Below, one piece after another: positions 1 to 9,620 of a stretch of DNA of 31,171 nt. Each line of letters starts with the position of its first letter. Position 1 is the first letter of the stretch. This DNA is from Diphasiastrum complanatum (lineage: Eukaryota > Streptophyta > Lycopodiopsida > Lycopodiales > Lycopodiaceae): NCBI GenBank assembly GCA_029204225.1, contig MU836275.1, positions 1-31,171 of the forward strand, read 5' to 3'. The notes beneath the pieces are model-generated. The model ran no database searches. It saw only the letters and a program-made list of their open reading frames with translations, and had not been told where the DNA came from. Both the position numbers and the translations under genes were made by a program.

Positions 1-543
1 AGTTTATGGCAGCACCTACGAAAACGCATTGGAAGACAGCTAAACGCATTTTGCGTCATTGAAAGGCACTTCAGAGTATGGCTTGATTTACAAGAAGCAT
101 GATGGTTTACCTGAGTTGTGTGCTATGTGGATGCGGATTGGGGAGGTGACTATGATGATCGTAGATCCACCACAGGGTATGTATTCCAGTTTTGTGGTAG
201 TTGCTTTTCCTGGTCTAGTAAGAAGCAAAGTACAATTTCTCTTTCCACCACAGAAGCAGAGTATAAGGCAATGTGTAGTGCAGCACATGAAGCTATATGG
301 TTGAGACAAATCTTGGAAGAAATTGGCATGAGGCAGAAAAAATCCCACGACTTTACATAGCGACCAGTCAGAGTGGCATTCAGCTAGCAAAGAATCCAGT
401 GTTCCATGCGAGAACATAAACACATTGAGATTCAGTATCACTTTATACGTGTTGGGCTGCTGAGTCGTGATAATTCAATGTTGTTCATTGGTAGCACAGA
501 AGAACAACTAGATGATATTTTCACTAAGCCACTTGTCCATCTG
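1..543 (+). pseudogene. Ty1/copia pol fragment: RT tail and RNase H
   Basis: This is the 3' end of a copia polyprotein gene, broken by stops and frameshifts. Frame 1 starts with a copia-like FMAAPTKTHWKTAKRILRH, then a stop, then KGTSEYGLIY, the usual joint between RT and RNase H. After a frameshift near 118 comes the RNase H core: [20 protein letters not shown] (first catalytic Asp) and the strongly conserved [19 protein letters not shown], which carries the catalytic Glu. Another shift near 400 leads to HKHIEIQYHFIR and the C-terminal signature STEEQLDDIFTKPL, ending near 535. The 5' part lies beyond the left edge. No polypurine tract or LTR follows; instead an opposite-strand copia fragment starts at once. 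The family assignment is firm; the gene is not functional. Confidence 0.9.
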
Positions 544-544
544 C

Positions 545-705
545 AAAACCAGAGCTCATTTCTTGTTTCGTCCAATTTGTCCAGGAACTGCCTTAGCCAG
601 ATTATCTCATTGGCCATTTTTGCTGGTGCAACATATTCTGCTTCGCAAGATGACTGGACCCACGATGGTCTATTTCTTGTTGACCCCAGAGAACTGCTGC
701 TCCTG
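545..705 (-). pseudogene. Copia C2 RNase H fragment
   Basis: The minus strand encodes CEAEYVAPAKMANEIIWLRQ followed by FLDKLDE, the central RNase H region of copia elements (AEAEY with the catalytic Glu, then the WLRQ helix). The TDADW part that should precede it is poorly preserved, and the TKHI...ADILTKPL tail that should follow is absent. The fragment stops where the plus-strand copia fragment ends (~543), so the two elements meet inside or just after their RNase H genes. Confidence 0.8.
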
Positions 706-770
706 ATGCGATGGTGCATCTTCCTAAGACACTCTTATAGTCATCTTTGAGGGATGCCCAGCTAGCATCG

Positions 771-1213
771 CTATAGGAAAGTAGTACTGAAACCTACATC
801 ACAACAATAACACAAGCCACGATCTCTTGTTAATTGAAGATATTGCAAAATTTGTTTTGCAATCTTACAACTGTGTCGAGTCTGGATTCGTGCAAGAATT
901 GGCTCAACCCTGAATACTGCATAAGCAATATCAGGACGTGTTTTGTCTGCAAGGTACATTAATGATCCTATCAGCTTCAGTGAGGTGTGAGCTGCATTTG
1001 TTCTCTCTCTTCCTCTTTCTGGACTGTCAATCGCCTCCTCGAAAGGTCTGTGGTTCGCCCACTGAATCTGCAAAACTCTTCTGATATGGAAGCCTGAGCT
1101 GCCTGGCACCATATCTTGTTGGCGTTCTCGTGGTCTCTAGTCGACCTTCTAGGAGATCCTCCTGGGACAGCAATGGCCTTTGTCTTTGTCTCTCTGCTCG
1201 GTCTTCCGACCAT
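771..1213 (-). pseudogene. Copia C2 reverse transcriptase C-terminus
   Basis: The block LIGSLMYLADKTRPDIAYAV is the strongly conserved end of the copia RT domain. ILQYLQLTRDRGLCY, the RT/RNase H joint, follows downstream. Upstream lies VLQIQWANHRPFEEAIDSPE, matching the usual VLERF.M.NAKPVSTP region, with frameshifts. The catalytic palm (YVDD) and fingers are not found, so most of RT has been lost. A neighbouring frame (977-1213) covers the same decayed stretch and is not a separate gene. Confidence 0.8.
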
Positions 1214-1445
1214 CTTGGTTTACAGGAACTGTAGCCTAGTAGGCCTACCTCTCAAATCTTTCTTCTTCAGATTCGTCACTCGATAGGGGAGGCGACTCGA
1301 AAATTTTGTTTTCGTGTTTGTCTTCTGCTCCCTCTGTCATTGGCGGCAAGGATCATAGTTACTGTCTCTCCAGAACTTCGTAGCTGTCAAGATTGTCATT
1401 GCCCATATGTCCTACTCTCATCAAATCTGACATCTCTCACTGTTT

Positions 1446-2319
1446 TCACAGTGTTCGTGTCTGGCATGTAGATTTTGTAGTATGATGAGTTGTGTCATAA
1501 CCTACCAGAAATCTCCTGCTTGGCTTTCTCATCAAGCTTCTTTCGAAGCTTATCAAAAAATACTGGTGCATAAGCTGCACAACCAAATATTCTGACGTGA
1601 GACAGGTTGGGCTGTCTACTCCACCATAGCTCGTGTTGGTGTCGTATGAGGGAATTAGACTTACCTGTCCTGCTCTGGATGTATGCGGCCTTGTAACTAC
1701 TGCTTCAGCCCACAGTATCCTTGGAGCTTTTGAGTAGGCCATCATACATCTAGCTGCTTCCATCAAGGTCCCGTTCTTTCTTTCTGCAACACCATTGTGC
1801 TGCGGTTGGTGATGTGTAGGTTGCAGTCCTTCTGTGAATGATGTCACGATCATTGCAGAAGTCGAGGAGCGATTCGAGATGTACTTCGCCACCTCTGATC
1901 TGTTCCGATCTGCTTTCACTTTGCTGCCTGTACATCTTTCTACCCAATTCACATATTCTTAGTGAATTTGTCAATGTGTTTCAGATTTATTCTGAATAAA
2001 ATACACTCTAAAAAATTTACTATAGTCATCAATGAAGGTTATATAATATTTTGAACCTCCAGCCGAGATTCACATTGAATGGTCTGCATATGTCAGAATG
2101 CATAGTCTTCTGTCCAAAAAATTTTTTGGAAAGAGAGGCATGGGCTAGCCATATACTATCTGGCGAGTCATCATGAGTCTGATGCATTTGACCATTAGGT
2201 AGATGTACCTTCAGATGATATAGGTTTTCTTTCCTTTGCCTTGAGTGATCAAAGTACTGGTACTGGCGTTCAATCACGTTGCATGCTTCATCAAAAAATA
2301 TCACACGCATTCTTTGCAT
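1446..2319 (-). pseudogene. Copia C2 GAG-pre-integrase and integrase
   Basis: From the upstream side (2319 down), the sequence reads ENLYHLKVHLP and WLAHASL, the GAG-pre-integrase part. It then passes to MHSDICRPFNV and a shifted YYITFIDDYSK that holds the first catalytic Asp. QIRGGEVHLESLLDFCNDRD corresponds to LRSDRGGEY..FC, with the second Asp damaged. QPQHNGVAERKNGTLMEAAR contains the catalytic Glu region. The C-terminal part includes RRFLVGYD. The zinc-binding HHCC module between WLAHA and MHSDI appears deleted. Several frameshifts and stops rule out function. The D-D-E type integrase assignment is clear. Confidence 0.85.
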
Positions 2320-2322
2320 CTA

Positions 2323-2560
2323 CTATTTCTTGTTACAGAGAGCAAGTATAGTTGTAGAGTAAGGCACAAACAGAATGTCTTCGAGTCGTCTGTCTCCATT
2401 GGTGTTGAGCCATAGTGAACTAGTACCGTTCACTTGATGTCTGGATCCATCTCCAGAATTATGAATCTTGAAGATCAGCACTTTTGAATCAGACATTATT
2501 CGTCTTGATGTCACGAAGTGTGAGGTGGCTCCTGAGTCTAGAATCACCTCATGTGTGTCA
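2323..2560 (-). pseudogene. Copia C2 aspartic protease
   Basis: VILDSGATSHFV at ~2550-2515 is the copia retropepsin active site (D-S-G-A). It is followed by ...GDGSRHQVNGTSSLWL and RLEDILFVPYSTTILAL, matching the usual G.G.V.L..VLYVP..NLLS core of the domain. The reading frame stays open through the protease and upstream to ~2769. The protein would cut the gag-pol polyprotein. The frame ends with a stop at 2323 before the GAG-pre-integrase, so it is broken. Confidence 0.8.
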
Positions 2561-2584
2561 GATGTTGATGTTGCACACTCGTCT

Positions 2585-3660
2585 TCATAGATATAGGCGA
2601 TCAAACAGTTTCTGTTCGTTTCTTCTTCGTCCATCTTCGAGCTCTCGGGCTCCTCGACATAGGATGAAGTGTTGTGTTCTCCCTGTCTGTTCTGTGCTAC
2701 TTTGTTTCTCGGTGTCTGGCGGCAATCCCATGGCTTCATGACCCTTCTTGTGGCAATGAATACACTCATCTTGGATTGAGCCCAAGCATGTATCTACCGT
2801 TATGCCCATTTCTTCTGCATCTCATGCAAGTCTTCTTGTCTGCACCTTGCTACTTCGACTTCCCTTTGCTCTTCCAGTTGGCCTTTGATGGTCCCCCTCT
2901 GCTTGCTGGTCACGATCCTGCCTCTGATTCGACTACCTCTTAGGCTTATATTGCTTCTTGGGATTTTCTTTGTTGCCATAGAGGGCCTAGTCAGAACCAT
3001 CTTTGTGATCAAGATGGTCTCTGGCCCTCTACTTCCTCTCGAATCTCGACAATCGCCTTTTCGAGGTTCATTGTAGGATCTTTCCCGTGAGCAGGGTCTT
3101 TGTTGTCTGAATGATCTGGATAAGGCTCTCAACAGGTACGTGAGCTGCTGCTCAGCTGACACTGTATTCTCTGCTCCAGAGTTATGTAGCGATTAGAAAT
3201 AGATCCTTCATCTTTCTCATGAAAGAAGTGAGGTCTTTTCCCATCCCACTATAGATTCAGTCAGCTGATCTTCCAGCAATCATGATTTGAACTTATTGAC
3301 TTCGTCTGAAATCTGGTGAGCAATGCATCCCACATCTCCTTGGCTTTGGAGGAGTGCAGCCAGGTCAAGTGTGAGACTATCTTCGATGGAAGATGATAGC
3401 AAGGCTTCTGCTTTGTCATTTTTCCTCTCTCCATTCGCGTAGCTCCTTGCCTGATGTCATAGGCATTTCTTCTGTGCCATCCACCCAGGGGAAAAAGTCC
3501 TTCGCCCTTGAGTATGAGTGATTTCTTAACTTTTTAGGCTAGAAAGTTTAGATCCTGAAGAATCAAGAATTGTGCGGATCTTGCTTTGCATGCTGCTGAT
3601 GAAGCCATTGCTTCTGAAGTCTGTTCTCTTGTTGATGGTTGTTTGTCTGAATGTTTGGCC
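2585..3660 (-). pseudogene. Copia C2 gag with zinc knuckle
   Basis: The nucleocapsid zinc knuckle is at ~2764-2722: CIHCHKKGHEA followed in the next frame by WDC, a CX2CX4HX4C finger with a one-base break. Upstream (2800-3162) is a basic, Arg/Lys/Ser-rich stretch typical of the gag C-terminus. Further up, in shifted frames, are SSIEDSLTLDLAALLQS, MWDALL and EVNKFKS, which look like the alpha-helical copia gag (UBN2-like) body. The stretch to ~3660 lies just inside the PBS. Many stops and shifts are present. The knuckle is certain; the N-terminal limit is approximate. Confidence 0.65.
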
Positions 3661-3716
3661 TCCTGGATCTGATAGCTTCTTGGCTACGTCAGACTATAAC
3701 AAGATAGGTAGGTAAG

Positions 3717-3728
3717 GTCTGATACCAC
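3717..3728 (-). promoter_or_regulatory. Primer binding site of C2
   Basis: The minus strand reads TGGTATCAGACC, one base from the standard plant copia PBS TGGTATCAGAGC, which pairs with the 3' end of initiator-Met tRNA. It sits directly inside the inferred LTR end (CATCA on the minus strand) and upstream of gag, as expected. Confidence 0.85.
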
Positions 3729-4725
3729 TGATGAGAATCAAAAGAAGAAGAAATCGCGAAACAGTCACGAAACTTTCGCGACGGCGACTCAACCACGACT
3801 CAATGCAATCGGATGGAGTTCAGATGCATTCGCTGGACACTGCCGATGAATCACTCCTACAGTCCTCTAGAATGTAGTCAGACATTGTTGATCTACGTTT
3901 ATAAAATTAGTGCAGCTTCAACATAGTTTCAAACCAAAGGTGCCGGAATTAAAATAACAAGAGAACTCAGACACACGAATAACAGCAGACACATTTGCGC
4001 TTCGAGATCAGACACGACAAGAAAATCATCTATATTCATCTTTCTCTGATTTTTCAAGCATTGCATGCAAATCCACGCAGTGCGTTGGCATGAGAGAAAC
4101 ATGGTTCTCTCACGAGTAATCGTCTCGCTTTACTAGCGGACAGTTGGATCTATAGATCCTAGACAGAATTGTCTTCGCACGCAAGCGGACTTGTATTCTG
4201 TAATTTCGTCTTGATTGCTTACTAGCATCAAACTGCTACACTGTATGTGTGCTCTGTCATCTCTTTGTCAAGTATCATCTAGCAAGTATATAGTCGCTCT
4301 TATGTAACCTTTAGATTAGAGTGATTAAGCGTCTACCAACTAATCAAGAAATTACAAGAGTGGCAGATTATTCATGACCTAAAGTGTATCTACTGACGTC
4401 ATGCCATCAGATCATACATCTGTACTTCTGGGTACTTGCATGATCTCGCTGGTACTTTTTGGTAGTCGTGAAGGCAGGAGAAGATTTTACGACGTTGGTT
4501 TCGTTTCCATCGTTGGTTTCATTTTTTATCGTCTACCTTTTCCTCGTACTGGACCGCAAAAGATTCTCATGCCAGACCGTAAGAGATTCTCGTCCTGTGG
4601 AATCTTTCGTGTTCGCCGAACGTTCATGTTCGTCTCCTTTGTCTTTCAGGTTCACGAACCGTTCGTCTTTGTGTTTCGTGTCAGGAGGAGGGCTGAAAGC
4701 TAGCAAGGCTTTGTAGTTAAAAACA
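3729..4725 (-). repeat. 5' LTR of copia C2 (outer edge uncertain)
   Basis: The LTR ends in CA next to the PBS, at 3729 or 3732 on the plus strand. A TATA-like TATATA at 4287-4292 and a TGACGTCA palindrome at 4394-4401, about 100 bp upstream of it on the minus strand, are compatible with a U3 promoter. The outer end is placed near 4725, where the minus strand begins TGTTTTTAAC, but no second LTR copy is in the window to confirm this; an end near 5021 is also possible. Open frames at 4401-4754 have no recognisable content. Confidence 0.45.
4394..4401. promoter_or_regulatory. TGACGTCA palindrome in C2 LTR
   Basis: This is a perfect 8-bp ACGT-core palindrome, the C-box/CRE-type site bound by plant bZIP factors. 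It lies ~100 bp upstream of the TATA-like TATATA (4287-4292) when read on the minus strand. Its role as a U3 element is inferred from position only. Confidence 0.35.
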
Positions 4726-5088
4726 TTTTGTTTCTTCAAACCTGCGAGATGCATTCACTGGGGACTTTTGTTGGTTCGCAGCGAATCTTATTAAATGATA
4801 CTGCACCTTCTCCATAAAATCGAGTCGGGCAATGTTAAATCCAAATTATGCGGCAAAAAACAACGATGAAACTTGTTCACCAGGTTTCACTCTATCTGTG
4901 TACACAGTTGTTTGGGTTTCTTTACTTCTTCATTACCGTTCTATAGTTCTTCTGGTTCTTACGGTTACTTCTTGTTTAGAACGATTTTATCACACGGACG
5001 TATTACTCAGATGTCAACATGTATTTCCTAGCTTGTCAATGAAGGACACAGTTTCGATACCTCAGCTTACATGCATTAAGCCCAGCCA
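4726..5088. other. Spacer between copia C2 and gypsy G1
   Basis: This stretch separates the guessed edge of the C2 LTR from the guessed end of the G1 LTR. An open plus-strand frame at 4832-5125 has no recognisable domain. Some of it may belong to either LTR. Confidence 0.4.
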
Positions 5089-5549
5089 TGTAACCATCTA
5101 TAGCTCAAGAGGATCAACGTTCTAGAACAGGGAGCAGTTATACCACTATCTACTAAATCAGAAAACAATCAAGAACAAGATTAACTACTCAAACAAGAAA
5201 CAAGAAACAAGAAACTAGATTCCTAACACCATAATAACAGTCCCAAGAATAAAGAAACCACTCATTTCTTGATGCTTAGACTGCCCAAGAACAATCAAGA
5301 ATTGGAATGTAAGAAAGGTATGCAAGATCTACACCACAAACCAGCCTATTTAGTTTACTTGCATGCTGATTTTTACCTTATTCCACAAACAAGAAATGAA
5401 TCCTAATCCACAACTAAGTAAGAAACAAGAAAAACAAGATCCTAACTAATCCACAATACAAGGAAATCAAGCATGCTCATAGAAACTTCACTCAAGAACA
5501 TTGTCATGACAAGAGCTTAGCAATTATCAAAAACTCGTGGAAAATCCTT

Positions 5550-5555
5550 TTTATT
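5550..5555 (-). terminator. AATAAA polyadenylation signal in G1 LTR
   Basis: The minus strand reads CAAATAAAAAGG, about 60 bp downstream of the TATA-like box. This is the expected spacing for a short R region, but the hexamer is common in AT-rich DNA. Confidence 0.4.
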
Positions 5556-5610
5556 TGCTCAAGAGAACTTGACAATACATTCCAAGCTCCCTCACAAGAG
5601 AGTGGGAGCC

Positions 5611-5618
5611 CTTAAATA
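5611..5618 (-). promoter_or_regulatory. TATA-like box in G1 LTR
   Basis: The minus strand reads TATTTAAG followed by GGCTCCCACTC. It lies about 390 bp inside the LTR start, the usual place for the U3/R border promoter. Confidence 0.5.
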
Positions 5619-5999
5619 AGCAAGAAGGCTGTCCATGTGGGAGCCCAAGTGGCAATTCCACCAAATAGAAACTACATGTGGAATTTGCCCTTCCACTAAA
5701 GGTCTCCATCAAAAGGTGGCTCACTCTAACTAGTTTAAGAGAGGTCTACATCTATTGACAAGTGCCTAGGAAATATGACTAGCTCCTACATGGTCGTTTC
5801 CTTCTCTAGGATACACCATGTAGGCTCACATAGATATTTCACTGTCATCCTAGCTATTAATTTCTCGACTCTCATGCTCGGACTCTCAGCTTCTTTTGCT
5901 CTCCTCCTTCCTGAGACCTCCTCGGTCATGGGTGGAGAGGTATTTTGTGTCTTCGGCTTGGCTCAGCATCTGGGGATTCTCTGGAAACTCCTGCTAACA

Positions 6000-6013
6000 T
6001 TATCCACCCCTAA
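6000..6013 (-). promoter_or_regulatory. Polypurine tract of G1
   Basis: The minus strand reads TTAGGGGTGGATAA directly before the LTR start TGTTAG. The purine run AGGGGTGGA is the likely plus-strand DNA primer for reverse transcription. It marks the 3' LTR boundary. Confidence 0.55.
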
Positions 6014-6169
6014 TTCTGTTATAGGACCCACTGCAACACCGATGAGGTCTTTCGCTTGGCACTTGGAAAAGCGTGGATTTTCGTTCGCTTCCATAAAACC
6101 AGGAGCTTATTATCCGCAGAACTTATTATTTTTTTTTTATCAAAATTGGAATAGTCTCTCAATTGGCCG

Positions 6170-6960
6170 CTACATTCCAGCCTTCCTGAGAACTTCTTGC
6201 GAGTCCTGCTCGTCTCGCGTCGTCGTGCCGTTTGCTTTCTCTCGCTCATCTTTCGTCCCATAGGCCTCAAAAAACTTGGAAGCAGAGCTTACTTCCGAAA
6301 TTGAGGGGCCCTCAAATATTCTCTTACCTTTCCATGAAGCCCATTTCCTGCCAGTCTTCCACCACGTCACATAGTGTGACGACATGAAGGCCGGCTCTGT
6401 AGTATAGCCTGGCCATCATCTCATGGTCACTTCTTCCAATTGGAGGGCCTACATTTGGGTTGATTTTGATGGGCTCCAAGCCTCGATCCCAGAAACAATC
6501 TTGCTGCATTAGAAAGGCCATGGATTTGCAATACTCGGCACTTTCCTTGCACGCAAAGATCGGCACTGTTTTGTATTTATGCCCGAAGTCGAGTAACTGC
6601 AGCCTTAGATCATCCGGGGAGGTTCTCTCTGAAATTCCCGGAATGACTGGCCAGTTTACCAACTCCACTCGTGGCTTTTACTTCCGGCCAATGGGTTTCT
6701 GCGTTGAGTGGCATGTAGAAGGGATCCACTCGCCTCCATGTCGGTGCCTTCAGATACTCTTGGAGTCGCCTGCTATCCTTCAGGACTTTATTTTGCCATT
6801 CTGGTTGCGATTGTAACGCGACAATGATCTCGGCCCTGGTGGAGTATTGGCTTTGATCGATGTCTTCTTTGCCTCCCCTCATGTTGAAAAGGTATTTCCT
6901 CTCAAATTTCTCTGACTCTCTTGTGTCAGCCAATTTGTCTCTGGTCCTGGTAGGGGAAAT
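6170..6960 (-). pseudogene. Unknown coding region X of G1, C-terminal part
   Basis: I do not recognise this protein. The minus strand keeps a protein-like composition across two frames. The first (6933 down to ~6660) starts MADTRESEKFERKYLFNMRG and includes SRRLQEYLKAPTWRRVDPFY and MPLNAETHWPEVKATSG. The second (~6668 down to 6324) has NWPVIPGISERTSPDDLRLQ, FGHKYKTVPIFACKESAEYC and HEMMARLYYRAGLHVVTLCD. A third frame (6385-6170) continues with KFFEAYGTKDEREKANGTTT. The joins need single frameshifts, as in a decayed gene. The mixed, charged, non-repetitive sequence and its place just before the polypurine tract suggest an additional ORF of the retroelement or a captured host gene. I see no zinc finger, protease or membrane segment. 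Confidence 0.45.
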
Positions 6961-7410
6961 TGTCCTACGCGGTTAGGATGGCCTCGCCAGATAATCATCT
7001 AGGGCCTTGGTGCCCGTATCTTTCTCTTTAGCTTGCTCACTTGTCGACGGCTCAGCTGTGCCCGTGTCTTGCTTGGGTGAGAATCTTCTTGTCTCTCATT
7101 GATCTGCCAGGAAGTCATCATCACCCCCCATGTCGGTGTTAGTTTTCGGAAGGTCAAGGATGGAATGATCTGGAGAGAGGGGTGCGGGCGTGATAGGTTT
7201 AGGAGGAGGTGGGATCAACAAGTTATACGCCGCACTGGGGGGAGTGGAGTTGTTGGAGGAGCTCGTCCCGTCAGGCTTTGTAGGTGTCAGCTGGGCCCTT
7301 TTTGATGGGCATATTATTTTGCTAGGAGGTGATGGAGAGAAGGAAGATGAAAGAATTGGGTAAGTTGGAATAAATGTTTTGGAAAAATTAATGCAGAGTA
7401 GGAGGAGGGG

Positions 7411-8112
7411 TTAAAGGTGGGAGGGGGGTCGGGAAAAAGTTCTAGAAACAGCATCGACTCTTTTGGCCACCTGATTCTGAGCTACCATCTGAAGGGTGGG
7501 TTTGACCGCCTTGATTCTTGCTCCATCATTCTCATTATAATCTCGTGGCTTCGTTGATTGAGCGCCTGCTTGGGCCTTGCACGTTGTGTCCCATAATTGG
7601 TTCAACCTTGTCCAAGACTTGCTGCAGGGCCTCGTGGTGTCTTCCAGCTGCTTCTGGGACTCAAGGATGATCTTTTCTTGCTTGGCCACAATGTTTTGAA
7701 AAAAACAAATTCGGCTTCTCTTCTTGGATTAGCCGCACGTACTTCTCCATCCGGATGGCTGAGGCCTGTGGGGCCTGGAATTGAATGTCCTCGGGGCCTT
7801 GACTAGAGGAGCATTGACTGTCATTGCACCCGATGATCCGTCTTGTACTTGGTTGATTTGGACCATCTGGTGCTTCAGTTGTTGTGGACCTCTTCCAGAG
7901 TGGATTTCTGCCCGACCATCACGGATCTGGCTTCCACTGTCTCTTTTTTTTTCTTTGGCCAGCCCTTGATATCGCACAATTTCTTGGTCTTGATGCTGGA
8001 CCTTGCTCTCGAGCATTTGATACTGGCTCACCAACCAATGCATGTGGATAGCTCGTTCTCGGGTAGGCCTATCATCGAGCGCTTGGCTGCTTCAGTGAGC
8101 TTTCAGGATTAG
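7411..8112 (-). pseudogene. Unknown coding region X, coiled-coil-like middle
   Basis: On the minus strand, across shifted frames, this reads LTEAAKRSMIGLPENELS, then WLVSQYQMLESKVQHQDQEI and VRYQGLAKEKK. Heptad-like spacing of hydrophobic residues suggests a coiled coil. It continues with a stretch rich in Gln, Pro and Ser (STRWSKSTK, PRTFNSRPHRPQPSGW), and then KTLWPSKKRSSL. The latter part (7689-7411) has MAKQEKIILESQKQLEDTTR, again helical and charged. The family is unknown. This may be the oligomerising part of the same protein as the N- and C-terminal pieces. The unrelated 6961-7410 between them has lost its reading frame. Confidence 0.35.
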
Positions 8113-8151
8113 TGAGAGTTGGGTACTGATCTGGACTGTGGGATGATGAGG

Positions 8152-8545
8152 TTAAACAAAAAATAAGCGTTGTGGGAGCTGAAGATGGAGGTGGAGGTGG
8201 AGGTAGTGGAGGGATGATGTTAGTAACTGTTGTGGTGGGTGGTGGTGGTTAATGGAGGGGTCAGACTTCTTCTTGGCTGCTTCTCCTTCTCTGACTTGTC
8301 GTCGCTTATTTCCATCAGATCCGCAGCTCAAAATATTGCGATGTGTCCAATGTGTGGACTTGCTGGGCCTGTGGTTGTTGAGCCGCTTCCGTGACCATGG
8401 GGACTGGATATCCCCACTCCTCTCCCCCCCCCCAAAAAAAAAAAACACTTGTGCCAGTGGTGATGTTGGTGGCGTTGGCGTAGTAATCAGTGTGGGTGGG
8501 GTGGTGACTTGATCTGGCAGACCTGTGACTTGAGATACTGTCATA
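8152..8545 (-). other. Low-complexity section of region X
   Basis: The minus strand is open here but simple in composition: Thr/Pro-rich (TPPTLITTPTPPTSP), a C10A12 homopolymer joint at 8424-8445, His/Pro runs (HHHPPQQ) and a GGAGGT repeat at 8184-8206. TCATG is repeated three times at 8546-8560. If region X was a real gene, this was a disordered linker; slippage here could have broken its frame. Confidence 0.35.
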
Positions 8546-9223
8546 TCATGTCATGTCATGTCCATCACCCCCATCGATGACATGTGAGGGTGATGAGTGT
8601 GGTTGTGAGGCCGTGGATGAGCTTCCATCATTTGAGGTGGAACCATCTGAAATTGATCCCATTGGTGATGTGCTTCCAGCTTGAAGCTTCTTTTGCATCC
8701 TTTGTTGCCCTTGTGTCTGACAACTGGGCCTTGGAGGTATTGGCCTCTTGAGCTCCGGAGGTCTGCAGCTGCTTGTGAGTCCGGTTGTGGGCTTGTTTGC
8801 TTCTGTACCAGAGGGAGAATACTGGTGTTTACTCATTTAGGCTGGGATGCCAATGGTGAAGTTGCCCTTGATCGTGCACGCTTGGACCTTTGTTGACTCA
8901 ATGGAAATTTCCCATGCTTGTCCCACAAGCTGCAAGTGTTGTTGAAGCTTTGGCCCGTTCTGTACTTGGTGAAGAGTTATCTCTGTCAAGAGATATCCGA
9001 GTATTGTTCCCTTGCTGTAGAATTGTAGTTGGCATATATCATATGCACGAGGTACGGGCTTTGATATCCTGTTAGGTTTGGCATCTAGACCTCAATGGCT
9101 TGAAAGAAGGATGTTGTCCTGTTGATACCAGTGTTGCAATTCAGTCATATCCAATTTGGACAATTGGATGTCGAGCTTATTGGCATCAAGGTCATCAGAA
9201 CTGGAGGCAGGGTTGGTAGACAT
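8546..9223 (-). pseudogene. Unknown coding region X, N-terminal part
   Basis: The likely start is ATG at 9223 on the minus strand. It opens MSTNPASSSDDLDANKLDI followed by QLSKLDMTELQHWYQQDNI, which looks like a genuine protein N-terminus. A stop follows near 9095. Downstream in shifted frames are SKGTILGYLLTEITLHQVQ and EISIESTKVQACTIKGNFTI. The later section, 8836-8546, begins MSKHQYSPSGTEANKPTTG and is rich in Ser, Pro and Gln. No known domain is seen. It starts just after the second minisatellite array, so the array would lie in its upstream leader. Confidence 0.4.
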
Positions 9224-9249
9224 GATGAAAAGATTGGGAAATAAGAATC

Positions 9250-9620
9250 TGGAAAAAGGGTGTCAGTCGAGATTTTCAGACAAGGTTAACAGGCGTCAGT
9301 TGAGATTTGAGCGGAAGGGTGTCGGTTGAGTTTTGATCGGAGGTGTGTCAGTTGAGATGGGAGCGGAGGGTGTCGGTTGAGTTTTGATCGGAGTGTGTCG
9401 GTTGAAATGGGAGCGCAGGGTGTCAGTTGAGTTTTGATCGGAGGGTGTCGGTTGAGTTTTGATCGGAGGGTGTCGATTGAGATGGGATGGAAAGGCATCG
9501 GCTAAGATGGGATGGAAAGGTGTCGTTGAGATGCAATGGAAAGACGTCGGCTGAAATGTAATGGAAAGGCATCGGCTTGAGATGTAATGGAAAGGCGTCG
9601 GCTGAAGTAGATGGCGGGGA
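9250..9620. repeat. 25-bp minisatellite, array 2
   Basis: This is a tandem array of imperfect ~25-bp units with the core GTCGGTTGAGTTTTGA followed by TCGGAGG. Units alternate between TTTTGATCGGA and ATGGGAGCGGA types and decay at the left-to-right end into GTCGGCTGAAATG forms. The core is the same as in the array at 10230-10650. The translated open frame (9498-9286) merely reads the repeat. Confidence 0.85.

Larger units (their letters stand above)
545..4725 (-). mobile_element. Degenerate Ty1/copia element C2 (5' LTR to RNase H)
   Basis: Read on the minus strand, this is LTR, PBS, gag, zinc knuckle, protease, GAG-pre-integrase, integrase, linker, a remnant of RT and RNase H, the normal Ty1/copia order. 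The 3' end (rest of RNase H, polypurine tract, 3' LTR) is missing at ~545. RT is almost wholly deleted: the linker at ~1213-1445 runs nearly straight into the RT C-terminus. The PBS and the gene order are clear. The outer edge of the LTR (~4725) is only a guess from a TGTT start on the minus strand. Confidence 0.8.
5089..5999 (-). repeat. 3' LTR of gypsy G1
   Basis: On the minus strand it begins TGTTAGCAGGAG right after a polypurine tract. It contains a TATA-type TATTTAAG (5611-5618) and, ~60 bp downstream, AATAAA (5550-5555). It then becomes T-rich with TTTCTTG repeats (5191-5215), as is common in R/U5. The outer end is placed at TTACA (TGTAA on the plus strand at 5089), which gives 911 bp; this end is a guess because no second copy or target-site duplication could be checked. 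Plus-strand open frames inside it (e.g. 5775-6263) are not recognisable proteins. Confidence 0.6.

Noticed and set aside
4401-4754. Overlapping open frames on both strands in the C2 LTR
   Set aside because: No recognisable protein; they lie in a promoter-like, non-coding part of the LTR.
4990-5020. ACACGGACGTAT shared with the C4 LTR (~23672)
   Set aside because: A 12-base match is expected many times by chance in 31 kb and the flanks do not align.
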